Notes: generated by a model from the sequence alone, not told the origin. DNA of 64,000 nt from Gigaspora margarita (GCA_009809945.1 WTPW01000298.1:423269-487268); one strand, 5' to 3'; positions 10,415 through 23,260 are shown, numbered from the stretch's first letter. Numbers and translations: made by a program.

Positions 10415-13018
10415 ATGAACAGCCACATAGTTCCGGAATGGAAGTTAGATTTCCTTAAAAAAGGGAGTAGAGCCATTATCTTAGGCGCTCCTAGCTGCTC
10501 GAAGGTGTTAAGTAGAGGATGTAACAAAGTTCAGATTATTGACAAAGAAATTGCTGAGGCGGTACAAGTAATATCTGCAGAAGAAAACTGCATCATAAGA
10601 CAACTTATAGAATACTATCCAAAGATAACAGAAAAACAATTAAGAGAAATTAAAGAATTTAGCAAACAGGATAACAACAGAAAAGGAAATCCTTGCTGTT
10701 GGATTCAGAAGCAGGCCACTTCAATTATGGTATCGAGGAATAGTTAAATAAAAAAACTTCAAGTGAACAAATGGTAGTAGATGTGGAAATTACTAAAGTA
10801 AGCCTCCCCAAAGCTCCGATGGAGCTCGACAGTTACAATGAAAATGAAGAAGGATTTCAATCACCAAAAAGAGGTGAAACAACCCACTTAAGAGTACAAG
10901 AACTGCCAAAACCATCAACACCACATAGAAAAGAAATTGATATTACTAACCTGGACTCAATGGAAATCGACCCAAATAAAGTGTCAGGTGAAAGTAATAT
11001 AGAAATAAATCCAACACAAAAAGATGAAAGCATAGTTCCAGTAACACAAACTTTGGCAAACCAGACAATCTCATTTAGAATACGAAAGGAGAAAAGCAGG
11101 AGAAGCCTCACATTATGGGACATACCCAATGGAACACGGGCTTGTCAAATCAGGAAAAATCTCAGTTTCTATAGCAAATTAATAGTTAAAAGCTTCAAAG
11201 CAAATGGTAAATCAAAGGCAGCCTTTGTAGAAATGGAGGTCAAAAACGAACAATGAGAAGAAAAATTAAGAAATGCATGGGCAGTGCATTTCGAGAATGG
11301 GAAAATGATTAGACTTACGCAGGGGTACTTCGATGCAGAAACCCTCACAGAAAGAAGTAGACACAAGCTTATCACCAAAAATATCCCAAAATGGGCAATC
11401 AAATCAGTCTTACTAAGGCAACTAAGATGTATCAATGCTAAAGCAGTATACATCTCCTCCAATAGCAATGGGAATCAAAGGGGAACAGCTTCTATCAGTC
11501 AGGGTACATGTCACACTGAGTGACAAATAATAGTAAAAATTATAATAAAAATATATAAATTTACTATAAACTTTAAGCAAAACATTCTTTTCGGCTTACA
11601 GATTAACTTTTTTCAAACTTTGGGATTAAGCATATCGAGGATAGTAGATTAAGGTTATTTAGAACACTTTTTTAAAATTTTGCAAATTTTGTACAAATCG
11701 AAAATGTAACTTCGTGAAAAACAAATATTTGCTAATTTTAAGATGATAAATATATGTAAAAACATGTTCTGAACAACTTTACTTAGGCGACGAAAGTAGG
11801 TTACCTTGTAAGAAAAATGGGTTATCTATGTACTAAAATTAAAATTTATCGTATTTCATGATAAAACTTTTTTTCTTATTAGGTAACCTACTTTGGGCTC
11901 TTAAGCAAAGTTGTTCGGCATGTAATTTTACATCACATTTGAGATTGAATCGCGTTTTTCAGACCTTTTACTAAGTGAAAAATGGGTTTAAAGTTAGAAA
12001 AATTTTTTTTAAAAAATTTTTTTTAAAAAAAATTTTTTCTAACTTTAACCCCATTTTTCACTTAGTAAAAGGTCCGAAAAACGCGATTCAATCTCAAATG
12101 TGATGTAAAATTACATGCCGAACAACTTTGCTTAAGAGCCCAAAGTAGGTTACCTAATAAGAAAAAAAGTTTTATCATGAAATACGATAAATTTTAATTT
12201 TAGTACATAGATAACCCATTTTTCTTACAAGGTAACCTACTTTCGTCACCTAAGTAAAGTTGTTCAGAACATGTTTTTACATATATTTATCATCTTAAAA
12301 TTAGCAAATATTTGTTTTTTGCAAAGTTACATTTTTGATTTGTACAAAATTTGCAAAATTTTAAAAAAGTGTTCTAAATAATCTTAATCTACTATCCTCG
12401 ATATGCTTAATCCCAAAGTTTGAAAAAAGTTAATCTGTAAGCCGAAAAGAATGTTTTGCTTAAAGTTTATAGTAAATTTATATGTTTTTATTATAATTTT
12501 TATTATGAACTAACACTCATATATTAACAGGTGTGACATATTCCCTGACTACTATTTACTTTTCAAACGAACAAGATTACATCAATGCTTTACAAAAAAC
12601 AGCTTATTACTATCACACTAAACTAGAGTGGTGCTATAGAAATACTCAGACAATCAAGTATAACTGTAATACAGAAGGGAAAGGGATAGTAACAGGCTCA
12701 AATGCTATTAAAATTGGTAACAAAAGAAGGTTCTCTAGATCAGAAGATAATGCTGATACAAATTTACAAAATGATATCTCAAGAAGAACCAGACGTGAGT
12801 TTTCGAAGGAGCAAGTTAGAAAAATTTCAAGCACAAGGTCTAAGTCAATCAAGATATCCAAAGAGAATCCGTATATGAATAACGGGTCATCAAGTAGCAT
12901 GTTTAAAGAGAAGATGCAAGAGCTCGACATAAACGAAATCAAGAATCTGCTATTAAATATTACTAGCAGACTCAATAATATTGAAAGGAGTCAGAATAGT
13001 GTGCCATCGCGCTTCTAA
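10415..13018 (+). pseudogene. LINE ORF1, RRM-like, broken
   Basis: The first ORF of the LINE. Open pieces: 10415-10747 (110 aa), 10771-11256 (161 aa), 11284-11495 and 12556-13018. The piece ending at 11256 contains SLTLWDIPNG and AAFVEMEVKN, an RRM-like beta1 and RNP pattern. A TGA (11254-11256) interrupts it, and the next codons continue naturally with WAVHFENGKMIRL. A second RRM-like region has NQRGTAS before the insertion and IYFSNEQDY after it, so the palindrome at 11496-12551 sits inside an RNP1-like motif. The last part is basic and Ser/Arg-rich (RRTRREFSKEQ) and ends in a short coiled segment (LLLNITSRLNNIERS). The likely role was RNA binding or packaging in the LINE RNP. Confidence 0.7.
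11496..12551. mobile_element. 1056-bp palindromic (fold-back) element inside LINE ORF1
   Basis: Two arms of about 520 bp are almost perfect complements around a T/A-rich centre near 12015. The ends are CAGTCAGGG and CCCTGACTA. The 4-bp CTAT lies on both sides (11492-11495, 12552-12555). Without the element and one CTAT, the ORF1 codons run in frame across the site (Ala-Ser-Ile-Tyr-Phe), which fixes the boundaries. Each arm carries two copies of GAACAACTTTRCTTARG. No coding capacity is evident. The superfamily is unknown. Confidence 0.85.
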
Positions 13019-13099
13019 CAGGCACACCAGTTGTATTTGGGCCAGTCGATGAACCAGGTGGTTCATCAAGCAGAGTTCCCAGTGCGGACACGAATAGGA

Positions 13100-16000
13100 A
13101 AGGGTTACTGCAAAAGGAGTTAGCTTTGAAATTAGGTTGTCACAATATCAATGGATTAAAAACAAATCAACAGAAATTTGAAACATTGGGTCAATGGTTA
13201 GATGATGAAGCATTCGATATATTTGCAGTAACGAAAACAAATTTGAAAAGAAAGGAAGGATTTTTTGTAGGGAAAAAAGTAGAGAATTTCAAATTTTTCT
13301 GGTCAGACATATCAATAGACAAAAAAAGGTTTAGGCGTTGCAATAGGTATCAAGCATACGTGGAAAAAAATATTTAGAAGGTATAGATAGAATCAGTGAA
13401 TTCATAATGGTAGCAAGATTTTATTTTAGAAATATGGAGTTAATTATAGTCGCGATCTACATTCCCCCAAATAATAGAAGTGAAATGGACAAGGTGATAG
13501 AGGAGATTTCAGATATATATAGCAAATGAAACAAGCGAACACATATTGTAATCTTAGGGGACTTTAATTGCGTAGTGGACTCAGAGCTAGACAAAATATC
13601 AAAAATCAAAACTAATAGTCATAAAGTGTCAAAAATACATAAATGGTTAAACAAAAATGACTTCATAGACACATTTAGATTCTTAAATCTGACAGAAAAA
13701 AAAGTCACTTGGTCCAATAGTCAAAGTGGTACAAGAATTGATCAAACATGGGTTTCTGAAAACCTAATAGAAAGTTTAACCAGAGCAGAAATTTTGGATA
13801 TGTATTTTGTCACATGCAGTGATCACAAAGCAACCTCCATAACACTATGGCTCAACCCACAGATCTTTGGCTCGACAGTAGCAATCGAGATGAACAGAAA
13901 GCATTACAGAATAGTCTATCTCTACGATCAAGCCACTACAGAGAATTGGGATGAATTTAGATCATTTTTGGATAAGAAGCTGCAAAAAGAGAAAGACATA
14001 CTAGACAGACTATCAGATACTAATAGCAATAAGAATGGAAAAGTTAATTGTCAAGTACAGCTAATAAATCAAGCATGGAACGTCATCAAAGCGAGCATCA
14101 TAGAAGCAGCAAATAGGAGTATACCAAAAAAGAAGGTGTACAATAACCCATTGCATAAAGGAGGTCCCAATAAAAAGTCTAAGCTCTCTGTGTTAATCAC
14201 CAAGATGAGCAAGTGGATGCGCTCGATAAAAAAGAGGAACTTCAATATAAATCAAGTAGAGGAGAAACTGGACATTAATCTAGATATCGCAAAACAAAAC
14301 AAGAAATTTAATCTTAGTATGCCTGGCTGCTAATGGGGGACCTAGAGGATTGGTATGAGGATATGAAAGGATGGTGGCGTATCTTTAATAAGAAAAGATC
14401 AGATGAGATAGAGAAGTGGAAAAGGAAAGAAATAGAGGAATGCATAGAATGCAGATGCGAGATGATAACAAACAATCAAGGAAAGATGTTGAATAGTTTG
14501 CTAAATCGTTCTCAAAACAAAGTGGTTTTGAACATACTCTTTAAAGAGGAAGGAACAACTAAAGTGTTAGTTACGAACCCAAAGGAAGTTTTCGAGAAAA
14601 CCAAAGGGCACTTCAAAAATCAAATGAGAACAAGAAAACCACAAGATTTTGGCAGAAGGAGTATCTGGGCACAAATCTATGAACCAATAAAGGGTATTCA
14701 GGATATTTGGTTTCAGGATATACCAGCAGAAATTACAGAGGAAGAATGGTACACGGACATTGGAAGTCTTAAGACCAAAACGGCTCCGGGCATCTCGGAT
14801 ATCACCTATAATTTAATTAAGAATGCTAGTCCTACCTCCCAAAGAATCTTTCAACAGTTCGCAAACTACCGTATTATAGAGGCGACATTTCCTAAAGAGT
14901 GAAAATGTGCGCAAATATATTCAATTCCGAAAAGTACAAGTTGGAATTACGAGTTGGGTAATACCAGGCCAATTGCTCTTTTAGAGACTTTCAGAAAGTG
15001 CATAACGAAGATTTTAACAAATAGGTTATCAGAGGTTCTAGTCAAACACCATATTTTAAAGGGCTGAAATTTTGCTGGTCTGCCTGGCGGCTCAACTGAA
15101 CACCCAGTACATATAGTCAATATGGTTGTAGAAGATGCAAAAGAAAAGGATGTTGAACTCTAGGTAGTGCTGCAAGATATGAAAAAGGCATTCGACTCGG
15201 TCTTGCTCTGTATGTTAAAAAGAGCAATAGAGCGAAAAAAATACTAGACAAAGCAATAGATTTAATTTTATCGCTTTTCGAATACCGATCATCAAAAATT
15301 ATAACGGCAGTTGGTGTTATGGAACTGGTAAAAATGGTAGATGGAATTGAACAAGGGGAGGTGCTATCCCTTTGCTATGGCACATATTCTATGATCCTCT
15401 TTTGGTAAGAGTACAAGAGGCAAAAGAACTGGGTTACTACATTAGTTCGTCAAAACCTAAGCTAAGACCAAGGGAATTTGTACAAAAGAAGGAGATCAAG
15501 GTGGCTGTAGTGGCCTACGCAGACGATACTACATGGGTAGCACCAAATAAGCAAGCTATAAAAAAGACTTTGTCAATAGCAAACGAGTTCCTCCATATCA
15601 ATGATATACAAATTAATGTTAAGAAATCAAAATTAATTGTATTTAACCCAAAGACGAAGGTGGAAGAAAGAAACATTACATTTGACAATGACTCAATTTC
15701 AGATGAAAAACCACAAAACATAATGAGAATGCTTGGTATCTGGTTAAACAGCAGATTAAAAGAAAGGCAATTGTTTGTAAAAGCCAAGGGAATAGTACAA
15801 CAAACTGTTCAGGCATTGAGATGGAAAAAGCTAATGGCTAGCCAACTGGCATATATTAACAATATGTGCATCATTCCCAAGCTTTGTTATTTGCTACAGC
15901 TTTCAAGAATGTCAAAGGCATTAATTAACAAAATTCACCAGCCGATCACTAGATTAGCAAAGAGCAAACTTGAACTCCAGAGCACGATACCTAACTACAT

Positions 16001-18209
16001 TGTAACGCATAGAAACATAGAAAACTTCCATGCTTTAGAGGCTGAGTTGTTAAATAAGCAAATAACTAGTGTATATAATCGTTTAAATAATGAAAGCCAG
16101 ATCAGTGCAATTACGGAAATCAGAATCGAGCAAGGACACAAACTTGCAGGCCTAGTAGAAGACTTTGGGCTACACAGCAACTGTAATCCAAAAATGCTAG
16201 AAAAATTGTGGAAATTTAACCAAACTATGATGGTCTTACTGAGAGCAAAGGAAATTAATATTTCCATTAGAGCATCGCAAGATAGCTGGAAGTTATATGG
16301 TTCAGGCACAGTAATTTGCAGTCTGCTTAAGGACAAAACTGTAATCAAGTTTGCTAGAACTCTGGCGGCGCTCGATCTGGTCTTTCTAGCACAACTCCTT
16401 AACGAGCAAGAAAAGGTGCTTATATCATGGAGCCAGTACATGCGATCAAAGAACAAATCCAGTAGAGGAAAAGTTCTACAATGGTTTAAAGATATTGAAT
16501 CAACTGTCCTTGCGAACCCTATAACAAGAGAAGTTAAAAAGGAATTTCAGGTTCCAGAAGAAAATAAATTAGCACCCGTGATTAAGTAAAAGAGGATCTC
16601 AGTAGATGGTAGAAAAAAGAAATGGGTGCTAATGAAGGGTAAGGAGAACAAGATAGATATACGTAGAGTAGTTGAGAAAAAAGAAAGGAAAGTGCTTCTA
16701 GAAAGATGGCCGGATATTAATAAGGAGGGAGCTAAAATTAGATTAGCAGCAAATAAGGCAAGCAATGTAGACAAGCCACGACAGCAATGGGTCCAAAAGA
16801 AGGAAATTTTTACAGCACTCCAGGGTGCTAAAAAGCAGGAGAGTGATTGGGTTTTTAACATATCGGTAGATATGGTCAAAAGCTCATTAAATAAGAATAT
16901 AGTTAATAGGGAGGATTTAGATAGAATTGCTAGTGCAAGCCTGACGGGGGTAGTTAATATAGAGAGATTAGAAATAGAATTGATAAAAAGGCAAGGCTTT
17001 AGTTGTTACTGCGAAAATTTGCTACTAGAACAGTTAGACACAAACATTAGTATAGCAGATAATTTAGTAGTTTTTTATACAGACAGTTCATTGCGAAAGG
17101 AGAGTGCAGAAGGGGAAAAAGTTGTAAACAAGGTCTAGGGTGGATACAGGTTGACAAGAAAGAGAAAAGAATGATCCAGAAAGGGAATCTCAGTATTCAA
17201 GATTGGCCCTCGTCAACAAGAACAGAACTAGCGGCAATTTGGGTGGTCCTATTATTAACCCACAAGATAGCAAGTCAAGATTTATACTGACAGTGCAGTG
17301 GCAATTCTGGGAATCAACGCGAGTAAAAGATTTAGGTCGAACAAGGAATGGTTACGGCAAAAGAACTATAACTTGTTGCTCAAGATCCTGGATACAAAAT
17401 GGAGCAAAAACTTGAAAGTTGAGTTGATTAAAGTCAAGGGGCATAGTAATGATTATTGGAACGACAAAGCGGATGTATTAGCAAAAGAGGGTCAGGAAGC
17501 TCCCCTACTTATGGTGCAAAACACAGAAGTGAGCTCAAGAATTAGACACAATATGTACTGGTGGGACAAGCTCATCGAGATGCCTGTAAGAAAAGTGATA
17601 AAGGAGATTGAGGAATTGCGAATAGCAGCAGAGTGGAGATTGTTTAGCATCCCTAGCTGGCTGAAAAAAAGAGACCACCACCACACATGGGCATGGGAAA
17701 GTCTTTGGAAAAGAATTAAAAGACAAAGTGGTGTCAGGTGTACTTCGATGCGCAAAGGAAAAAAACTCAACTTTTTGATCAAGTGTCTGCATAGTAGACT
17801 TCTGACCCTTAGTAATCTCAAAACAGTACGTCCGGACCTGTATAAGGATGATATATGTAAAGTCTGTAAAAGTAATGCCAAAGAGACTCAGGAACACCTA
17901 GCAATATGTGAAGCTCAAGAAACCCTTTGGCAAGAGAACGAGGAAGTAGTGGTCAAGATTATTCTGGCGCTCTTAAATGAAGACAGAAAAAAGACCTTTA
18001 TTTCAGCAACGCAACTCTGCAATTGCCTGTTTGGTTCAAGTACGCAGGGGAGAAAAGAAAGGAGAGAAGGTCTTTTAAGGGGCTTATTTAAGACTTGCAC
18101 TGAGGAGAACCTAATACTACTAGGCCTTACGAGCAGTGATGTAAAATTAATTTTGCAAATCTTTCCTCTAATGGCATGGGATCACTTTTACGAAACTATT
18201 TGGAGATAG
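13100..18209 (+). pseudogene. LINE ORF2: endonuclease, reverse transcriptase, RNase H, zinc knuckle; broken
   Basis: Endonuclease motifs: HNING (13141), IVAIYIPPNN (13447), ILGDFN (13552), RIDQTW (13736) and CSDHKA (13815). The usual acidic motif reads AVTKTN, Lys in place of Glu. Reverse transcriptase: KTKTAPGISD (14773), KKAFDSV (15184), and the catalytic YADD at 15516-15527. RNase H: FYTDSS (17073) and VKGHSNDYWNDKADVLAKEG (17433). A terminal CxxC-x9-H-x3-C knuckle lies at 17857-17910. Open pieces are 13126-13377, 13575-14333, 14333-14902, 15372-16589, 16626-17138 and 17298-18209; between them are stops (for example TGA at 14900 where Trp is expected) and frame changes. The protein would nick target DNA and copy the LINE RNA there; this copy cannot make it whole. 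Confidence 0.85.
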
Positions 18210-18687
18210 AGATGCGAAAAGACAGTGGAATGGGAGCAAAAAGAAGGAATTCTCTGGATGCATAAGAAAAAATGATGGAAAGAGCAGACCCGAAATTCAG
18301 TTAGTTTGGCTAAGAAGAAGAATCAGAAGAGGACCTTTAACCCAAGTCATGCAGAAGGTTCTACTAATGATGAAGGAAAGGTTAATGAGGAAGTTAAAAG
18401 AAGAAAAACGGAGCTGAAGCGAGATTCTCTCAACCTGTATATGTCGGTGATAGGTGATAGAATATCAGATGGTGGGAAGCCATTATGGTGTGGCACTTAG
18501 GCTGGTTTAACACAGCCCCTAGTTTCTGAATAATCTTAAACTAGTGCGGTAGGTTGCACTTGGGTGCCTTAGGGTAGCCGGGTGATGTCAGGCTTGCAAA
18601 TTAGGAGTAAACAAGTGTATAAATGTATCGATATACTTAGTATCTTAATAAAGCACTGGCGAAACTGCCAAAGTGAAAAAAAAAAAA
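18210..18687 (+). other. LINE 3' region with poly-A signal and tail
   Basis: The 3' untranslated part of the LINE. A short open frame (18306-18500) begins MAKKKNQKRTF and is Lys-rich, but nothing supports it as a separate gene. AATAAA is at 18647-18652, 23 bases before a run of 13 A. Confidence 0.7.
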
Positions 18688-19011
18688 ATTGTAAGCTACT
18701 AAAAAATTTTGTTACAGAACTTACTTGCTATTTTGATAATTACAATATGTAGTTAAAATGAGTTAGTTTACATGAGATTATTATAATTTTTATTGTAACT
18801 AGAGGTGGGCACTATGTGCATAGATGCATGCATGCTTCATGCATGCGCATGGTCTAACAATCTATATATCAAAATGCCTATAGAAAAAAATAATAATAAT
18901 ACTATTGCTATATTATAGTATTATAAGTTGCATATAGGGATATGATTTGAGTACTCTAGCCATCATCAGCAAATTTTATATGTAGATATATATCGATTAC
19001 TAACCGGTCAG

Positions 19012-19201
19012 ATATATATCGATACTAAATACCCCTGCCAATTTCTATCGATAGTGATAATAATCGATATATATCTGATATAGATAGTAATCGATATATA
19101 TCTTATTAGATATATATCGATTACTATTTATATCAGATATATATCGATTATCATCACTATCGATAGAAATCGGCAGGGGTATTTAGTATCGATATATATC
19201 T
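19012..19201. repeat. Palindrome of ATCGATATATATC words
   Basis: Arms of about 94 bp, running from AGATATATATCGATACTAAA to its complement and including CCCCTGCC / GGCAGGGG, centred near 19106. Few mismatches separate the arms. It would extrude as a cruciform or long hairpin. Confidence 0.8.
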
Positions 19202-19762
19202 ATAATAGTTAGTAATCAATATATAACCAATATATTGATAGTGATTATAATCGATATATATCTATGATAGTTAATAATTAATATATAATCAATATAAAAA
19301 CAATTAATATTTTGATAATAAAAAATGGGTTTATTATACCCAATTATACAGTACATATAATGAATTTAATTAATTTATATTGCAAAATTGGGTTTAAAAT
19401 TTATTTAATATTATAATATATATATACAATAATGTGTTTTTTATTTACACATATATATATTATCAAATAGCAAATACCACCAAGTAAAACCACTTATTCT
19501 AACTTCTACTTCTAACCCTAACTAATTATAACTAAACACCCTAACACTAATATTAACTAAATATCCTAACCCTAACTATTCTAAATAACAAAATTCTAAA
19601 ACAGTATCTACACGATCACTACATAACAAAAACGATTTAACACAAGCAACTAAACTAAGACAAAAGCCAATATAAAACATCATACAGAAGAAGTAGCAAA
19701 GAAAATGTATGGAAGAAAGTACACTGCGATGATACTAAAACCCAGTGGAACCATACAAGACA

Positions 19763-20740
19763 AGAAAGAGCTGTGCATTTTTTTTTGTTAGCCCGGTTTC
19801 TAAATTTTTATTCCCAGCGCCATTTCAATACCTTGATGAAATATGAACCTACAAGAAGAAAATTAGTAGAAAAACGAATTATACTGAAAAACAAAAAAAA
19901 AAACAAAGAAAGAGCTATATATATTTTTTTTGTGATAGTTATAGTTCTCGAATCTCTATTTTCAGCACTATTTCAATACCTCGACGAAACATGGTACAGA
20001 AAAAAAATGTTAGTAAACGAATAATACCGAAAGACAAAAAAAATAAACAAGAAAGAACCGTACGTGTTTTTTTTTGTGACAGTTCCGGTTCTTGAATCCC
20101 TATTCCTAGCACCATTTTAATACCTCGACGAAACATAGTACAGGAAAAAAATGTTAGTAAACGAACATATCGAAAGACAAAAAAAAACAAACAAGAAAGA
20201 GCTATACATTTTTTTTTTGTCTACCCCAGTTCTTGAATCTTCATTCTTAGCGCTATTTCAATACCTCGACGGAATACAAACCTACAAAAAGAACATTAGT
20301 AGAAAACTGAATAATACCAAAGACAAAAAAAAACAAGAAAGGGCTATACATTTGTTTTTGTCAGCCCGGTTCTCAAATCTCCATTCCCGGCACCATTTCA
20401 ATACCTCGACGAAACAAGGTACAGGAATAAAAACGTTAGTAAACGAAAAAACTGAAAGACAAAAAAAAACAAAAGTGCTGTACATTTTTTTTGTTAGCCC
20501 AGGTTCTTGAATCTCCATTCCCGGCTCGACAAAACATGGTACAGGAAAAAAAATGTTAGTAAACAAAAATATCGAAAGACAAAAAAAAACAAACAAAAAA
20601 GAGCTGTACGTTTTTTTGTCAGTCCCGATTCTCAAATCTCCATTCCCAGCGCCATTTTAATATCTTAACGAAATATAGTACAGGAAAAAAACATTAGTAA
20701 ACGAATAATACTGAAAAAAAACAAAGAACAAACTAAAGTA
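19763..20740. repeat. Tandem array, about 140-bp units
   Basis: Seven to eight units are marked by AGAAAGAGCTRTACAT at about 19763, 19907, 20049, 20195, 20336, 20470 and 20597, each followed by TTTTTTTTGT, CCAT.CC(C/A)AG(C/G), CAATACCTCGACGAAA and a poly-A stretch AAAGACAAAAAAA. Spacing falls from about 144 to 125 bp along the array. Both strands show short frames from the repeat itself; they are not genes. Confidence 0.85.
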
Positions 20741-21582
20741 CTAATCTTAATTCCTGAAACTCCATTCCCGGCCCAAGATCTCCTTGCACTTTTTCCGGTA
20801 AAGCACAAAATAAAAAGGAAACAAAACATTAGTAAGAACAAAAGAAAAAAAAACATCAATATTAAAATAAATAACACATATCTTTTGTATCAAAAAATAA
20901 ACTTTTAATATTGAATTAAGTGAAAGTAGATTATCTACGATCTGTAGATCGTTAAATAGTAGTCCCAAACTACGTGATGTGATCAATAATTCTCTTTGAT
21001 ATATCAGATATGATAGCTCAAAAAATAAGGATTAATGATTCATGTAAACATATATAAACATGATTTATCGCGCTGTTATAAAGATCTGGTAATTTATATA
21101 TATATGCTATATAGTGAATAATAGCTAACAATCATTACACATCGATTTAAATAATTCGATAATAATCGATTATCAGATTTATAATGATGTTTATTTAATT
21201 TAACGATATATATCGATTATAGATATATAACAATATATAACAAATTAATCGATATATATCATTATTTTCTATCGATATATATCGATTAAATGCTATATAT
21301 CGATATAAATCTATATAAAAAATTTCCTGATAATAGCAAAAAAAAACTTTGGGTCATGTGACAATCTGCGGTAAATTAGCCAATAACAGTTTCCAATTTG
21401 GTGTAATATAACATAATCAGAAAATCATTTATTCTAAAGAAAATTAGAAAATCGCTTATTTCTCAACAAACTTTATAAGAAACAACCTTCTGCACATTAA
21501 CAAACCAAATTTTTGGTTGATTTTACTATATATAATACTAACTCCAACCCCTAATATAGACATTAACCCTAATTTAGTGTCC

Positions 21583-23260
21583 TAGGTCTGGTCTGGGTCT
21601 GGTCTGGGATTAAATTTTAAATTTTAACAGACTCAGGCTCAACTATGAGTTCAGTCTGAATCTGGTCTGAAGTCTGCTAACTAGTCTGAGTCTGAATATA
21701 TTTTTGGCACTAAACAAGTTTACTTAGTGCATGAAGCTAGAATTAATTAGTAAAATTTTATGAATCATAAGAATTTATAGAATATCATTAATAAAATTCT
21801 ATAATATCTTACAATTCACAAATTTTTATTAATTAATCCTAACTTTATGCACTAAGTAAACTTGTTCAGCATCTAAAAATACATCAAATTAGCAGGATTA
21901 TTTTTATTTTACTTGAAATTTATAGAATAATACATAATTTTGGATTTTTGATTAAAAATGTCAAATTTAAGTCTTTTTTCTCCAAATTTCAAGTAAAATA
22001 AAAACAATTTTGCTGATTTAATGTATTTTTAGGTGCTAAACAAGTTTACTTAGTGCTTTAAGTTGGAGTTAAATAGTGAAATCTTGTGAATCATAAGATT
22101 TTATAGAATTTTATAATAAAACTCTATAAAATCTTATGATTTACAAATTTTTATTAATTAATTCTAAATTTATGAACTAAGTAAAATTGATCAGAACCTA
22201 TAATTACATTAAATCAGCTTAATTATTTTTATTTTACTTGAAATTTAGAGAATAGATGCATATTTTTGGATTTTTGATCAAAAAAGTCTAATTTAAGCAT
22301 CTTTTCTTCAAATTTTATGTAAAATAAACAATAAATCTGCTGATTTAATATATATTTAGGTGCTAGACAAGTTTACTTAGTGCATTAAGTTATAATTAAT
22401 TAGTAAAATTTTGTAAATCATAAGATTTTATAGAATTTTATTAATAATATTCTATAAATTATTATGATTCCCAAATTCTTATTAAGTAATTCTAACTAAA
22501 TGCACTAAGAAACTTGTTCAGCACATATAAATACATTAAATTGGTAATATTGTTTTTATTTTACTTAAAATTTAAAGAATAGATGCATAATTTTGGATTT
22601 TTGATCAAAAAAAATCAAATTTAAGCATCTTTTCACCAAATTTCAACTAAAATAAAAATATAACTGCTGATTTAATGTAATTATAGGTTCTGAACAAGTT
22701 TACTTAGTGCATGAAGTTAGAATTAATTAATAAAAATTTGCGAATCATAAGATTTTATAGAATTTTATTAATAAAATTCTATAAAATCTTATGATTCACA
22801 AAATTTTATTAATTAATTCTAACTTCATTCACTAAGTAAACTTGTTAATCACCTATAATTACATTAAATCAGAAGTATTGTTTTTATTTTAGTTGCAATT
22901 TGGAGAAACAATGCTAAAATTTGACTTTTTTGATTAAAAATCCAAAATTATGCATCTATTCTCTAAATTTCAAGTAAAATAAAAATAATTTTGCTGATTT
23001 ATGTATTTATATGTGCTGAAAAGGTTTATTTAGTGCATAAAGTTAGAATTAATTAATAAAAATTTGTGAATTATAAGATTTTATAGAATTTTATTAATAA
23101 AATTCTATAAATTCTTATGATTCATAAAATTTTACTAATTAATTCTAACTTCATGCACTAAGTAAACTTGTTCAGCACCAAAAAATACATATAAATTATT
23201 TGAACTTAGACCAGTCTGCAAACTTCGAACCAGACCCAAACCAAACTCAAACTTGACTTA
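21583..23260. mobile_element. Possible nested element with GTCTGG words
   Basis: The left end TAGGTCTGGTCTGGGTCTGG and the right end (complement reading TAAGTCAAG, then GGTTTGGGTCTGG) are inverted and both are followed by AGTCTGC / GACTGGTCT words. The tandem palindromes at 21700-23190 fill the middle. No target duplication was found. Confidence 0.45.
21700..23190. repeat. Five tandem palindromic units, about 326 bp each
   Basis: The marker ACAAGTTTACTTAGTGC recurs near 21714, 22033, 22365, 22693 and (diverged) 23019. Each unit is itself a hairpin: AGTTAGAATTAATTARTAAA, then AATCATAAGATTTTATAGAA and TTATTAATAAAATTCTATAA, then their complements, ending GCACTAAGTAAACTTGTTCAG. Linkers carry TTTTTATTTTACTTGAAATT. 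The array therefore alternates hairpins head to tail. Confidence 0.9.

Larger units (their letters stand above)
10029..18687 (+). mobile_element. Near full-length, broken LINE (APE-RT-RNase H type)
   Basis: This is a non-LTR retrotransposon on the plus strand. Evidence: a 17-bp direct repeat ATTGTAAGCTACYAAAA (one mismatch) at 10012-10028 and 18688-18704, a poly-A tail ending at 18688, an AATAAA signal at 18647-18652, an ORF1 with RRM-like sequence and an ORF2 with APE endonuclease, reverse transcriptase, RNase H and a terminal zinc knuckle. About 1.06 kb of the length is a later palindromic insertion (11496-12551). The domain order fits the fungal Tad/I-like LINEs; the clade is an inference. 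Both reading frames carry several stops and frameshifts, so this copy is inactive. The 16/17 match of the target duplication argues for only moderate age. Confidence 0.9.
18962..21335. mobile_element. Nested element with ATCGATATATATC words
   Basis: Both ends are inverted copies: left ATCATCAGCAAATTTTATAT then AGATATATATCG, right the complement of ATTATCAGGAAATTTTTTAT and AGATTTATATCG. ATCGATATATATCGAT-like words cluster within about 300 bp of both ends (18987-19290 and 21160-21315). No target duplication was found, so the boundaries are approximate. Confidence 0.5.

Noticed and set aside
15515-16879. Minus-strand frames within the LINE
   Set aside because: Antisense shadows of ORF2; the plus strand carries the reverse transcriptase motifs.
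19773-20986. Several frames on both strands in the 140-bp array
   Set aside because: They repeat with the DNA unit, exist on both strands and have no domain.
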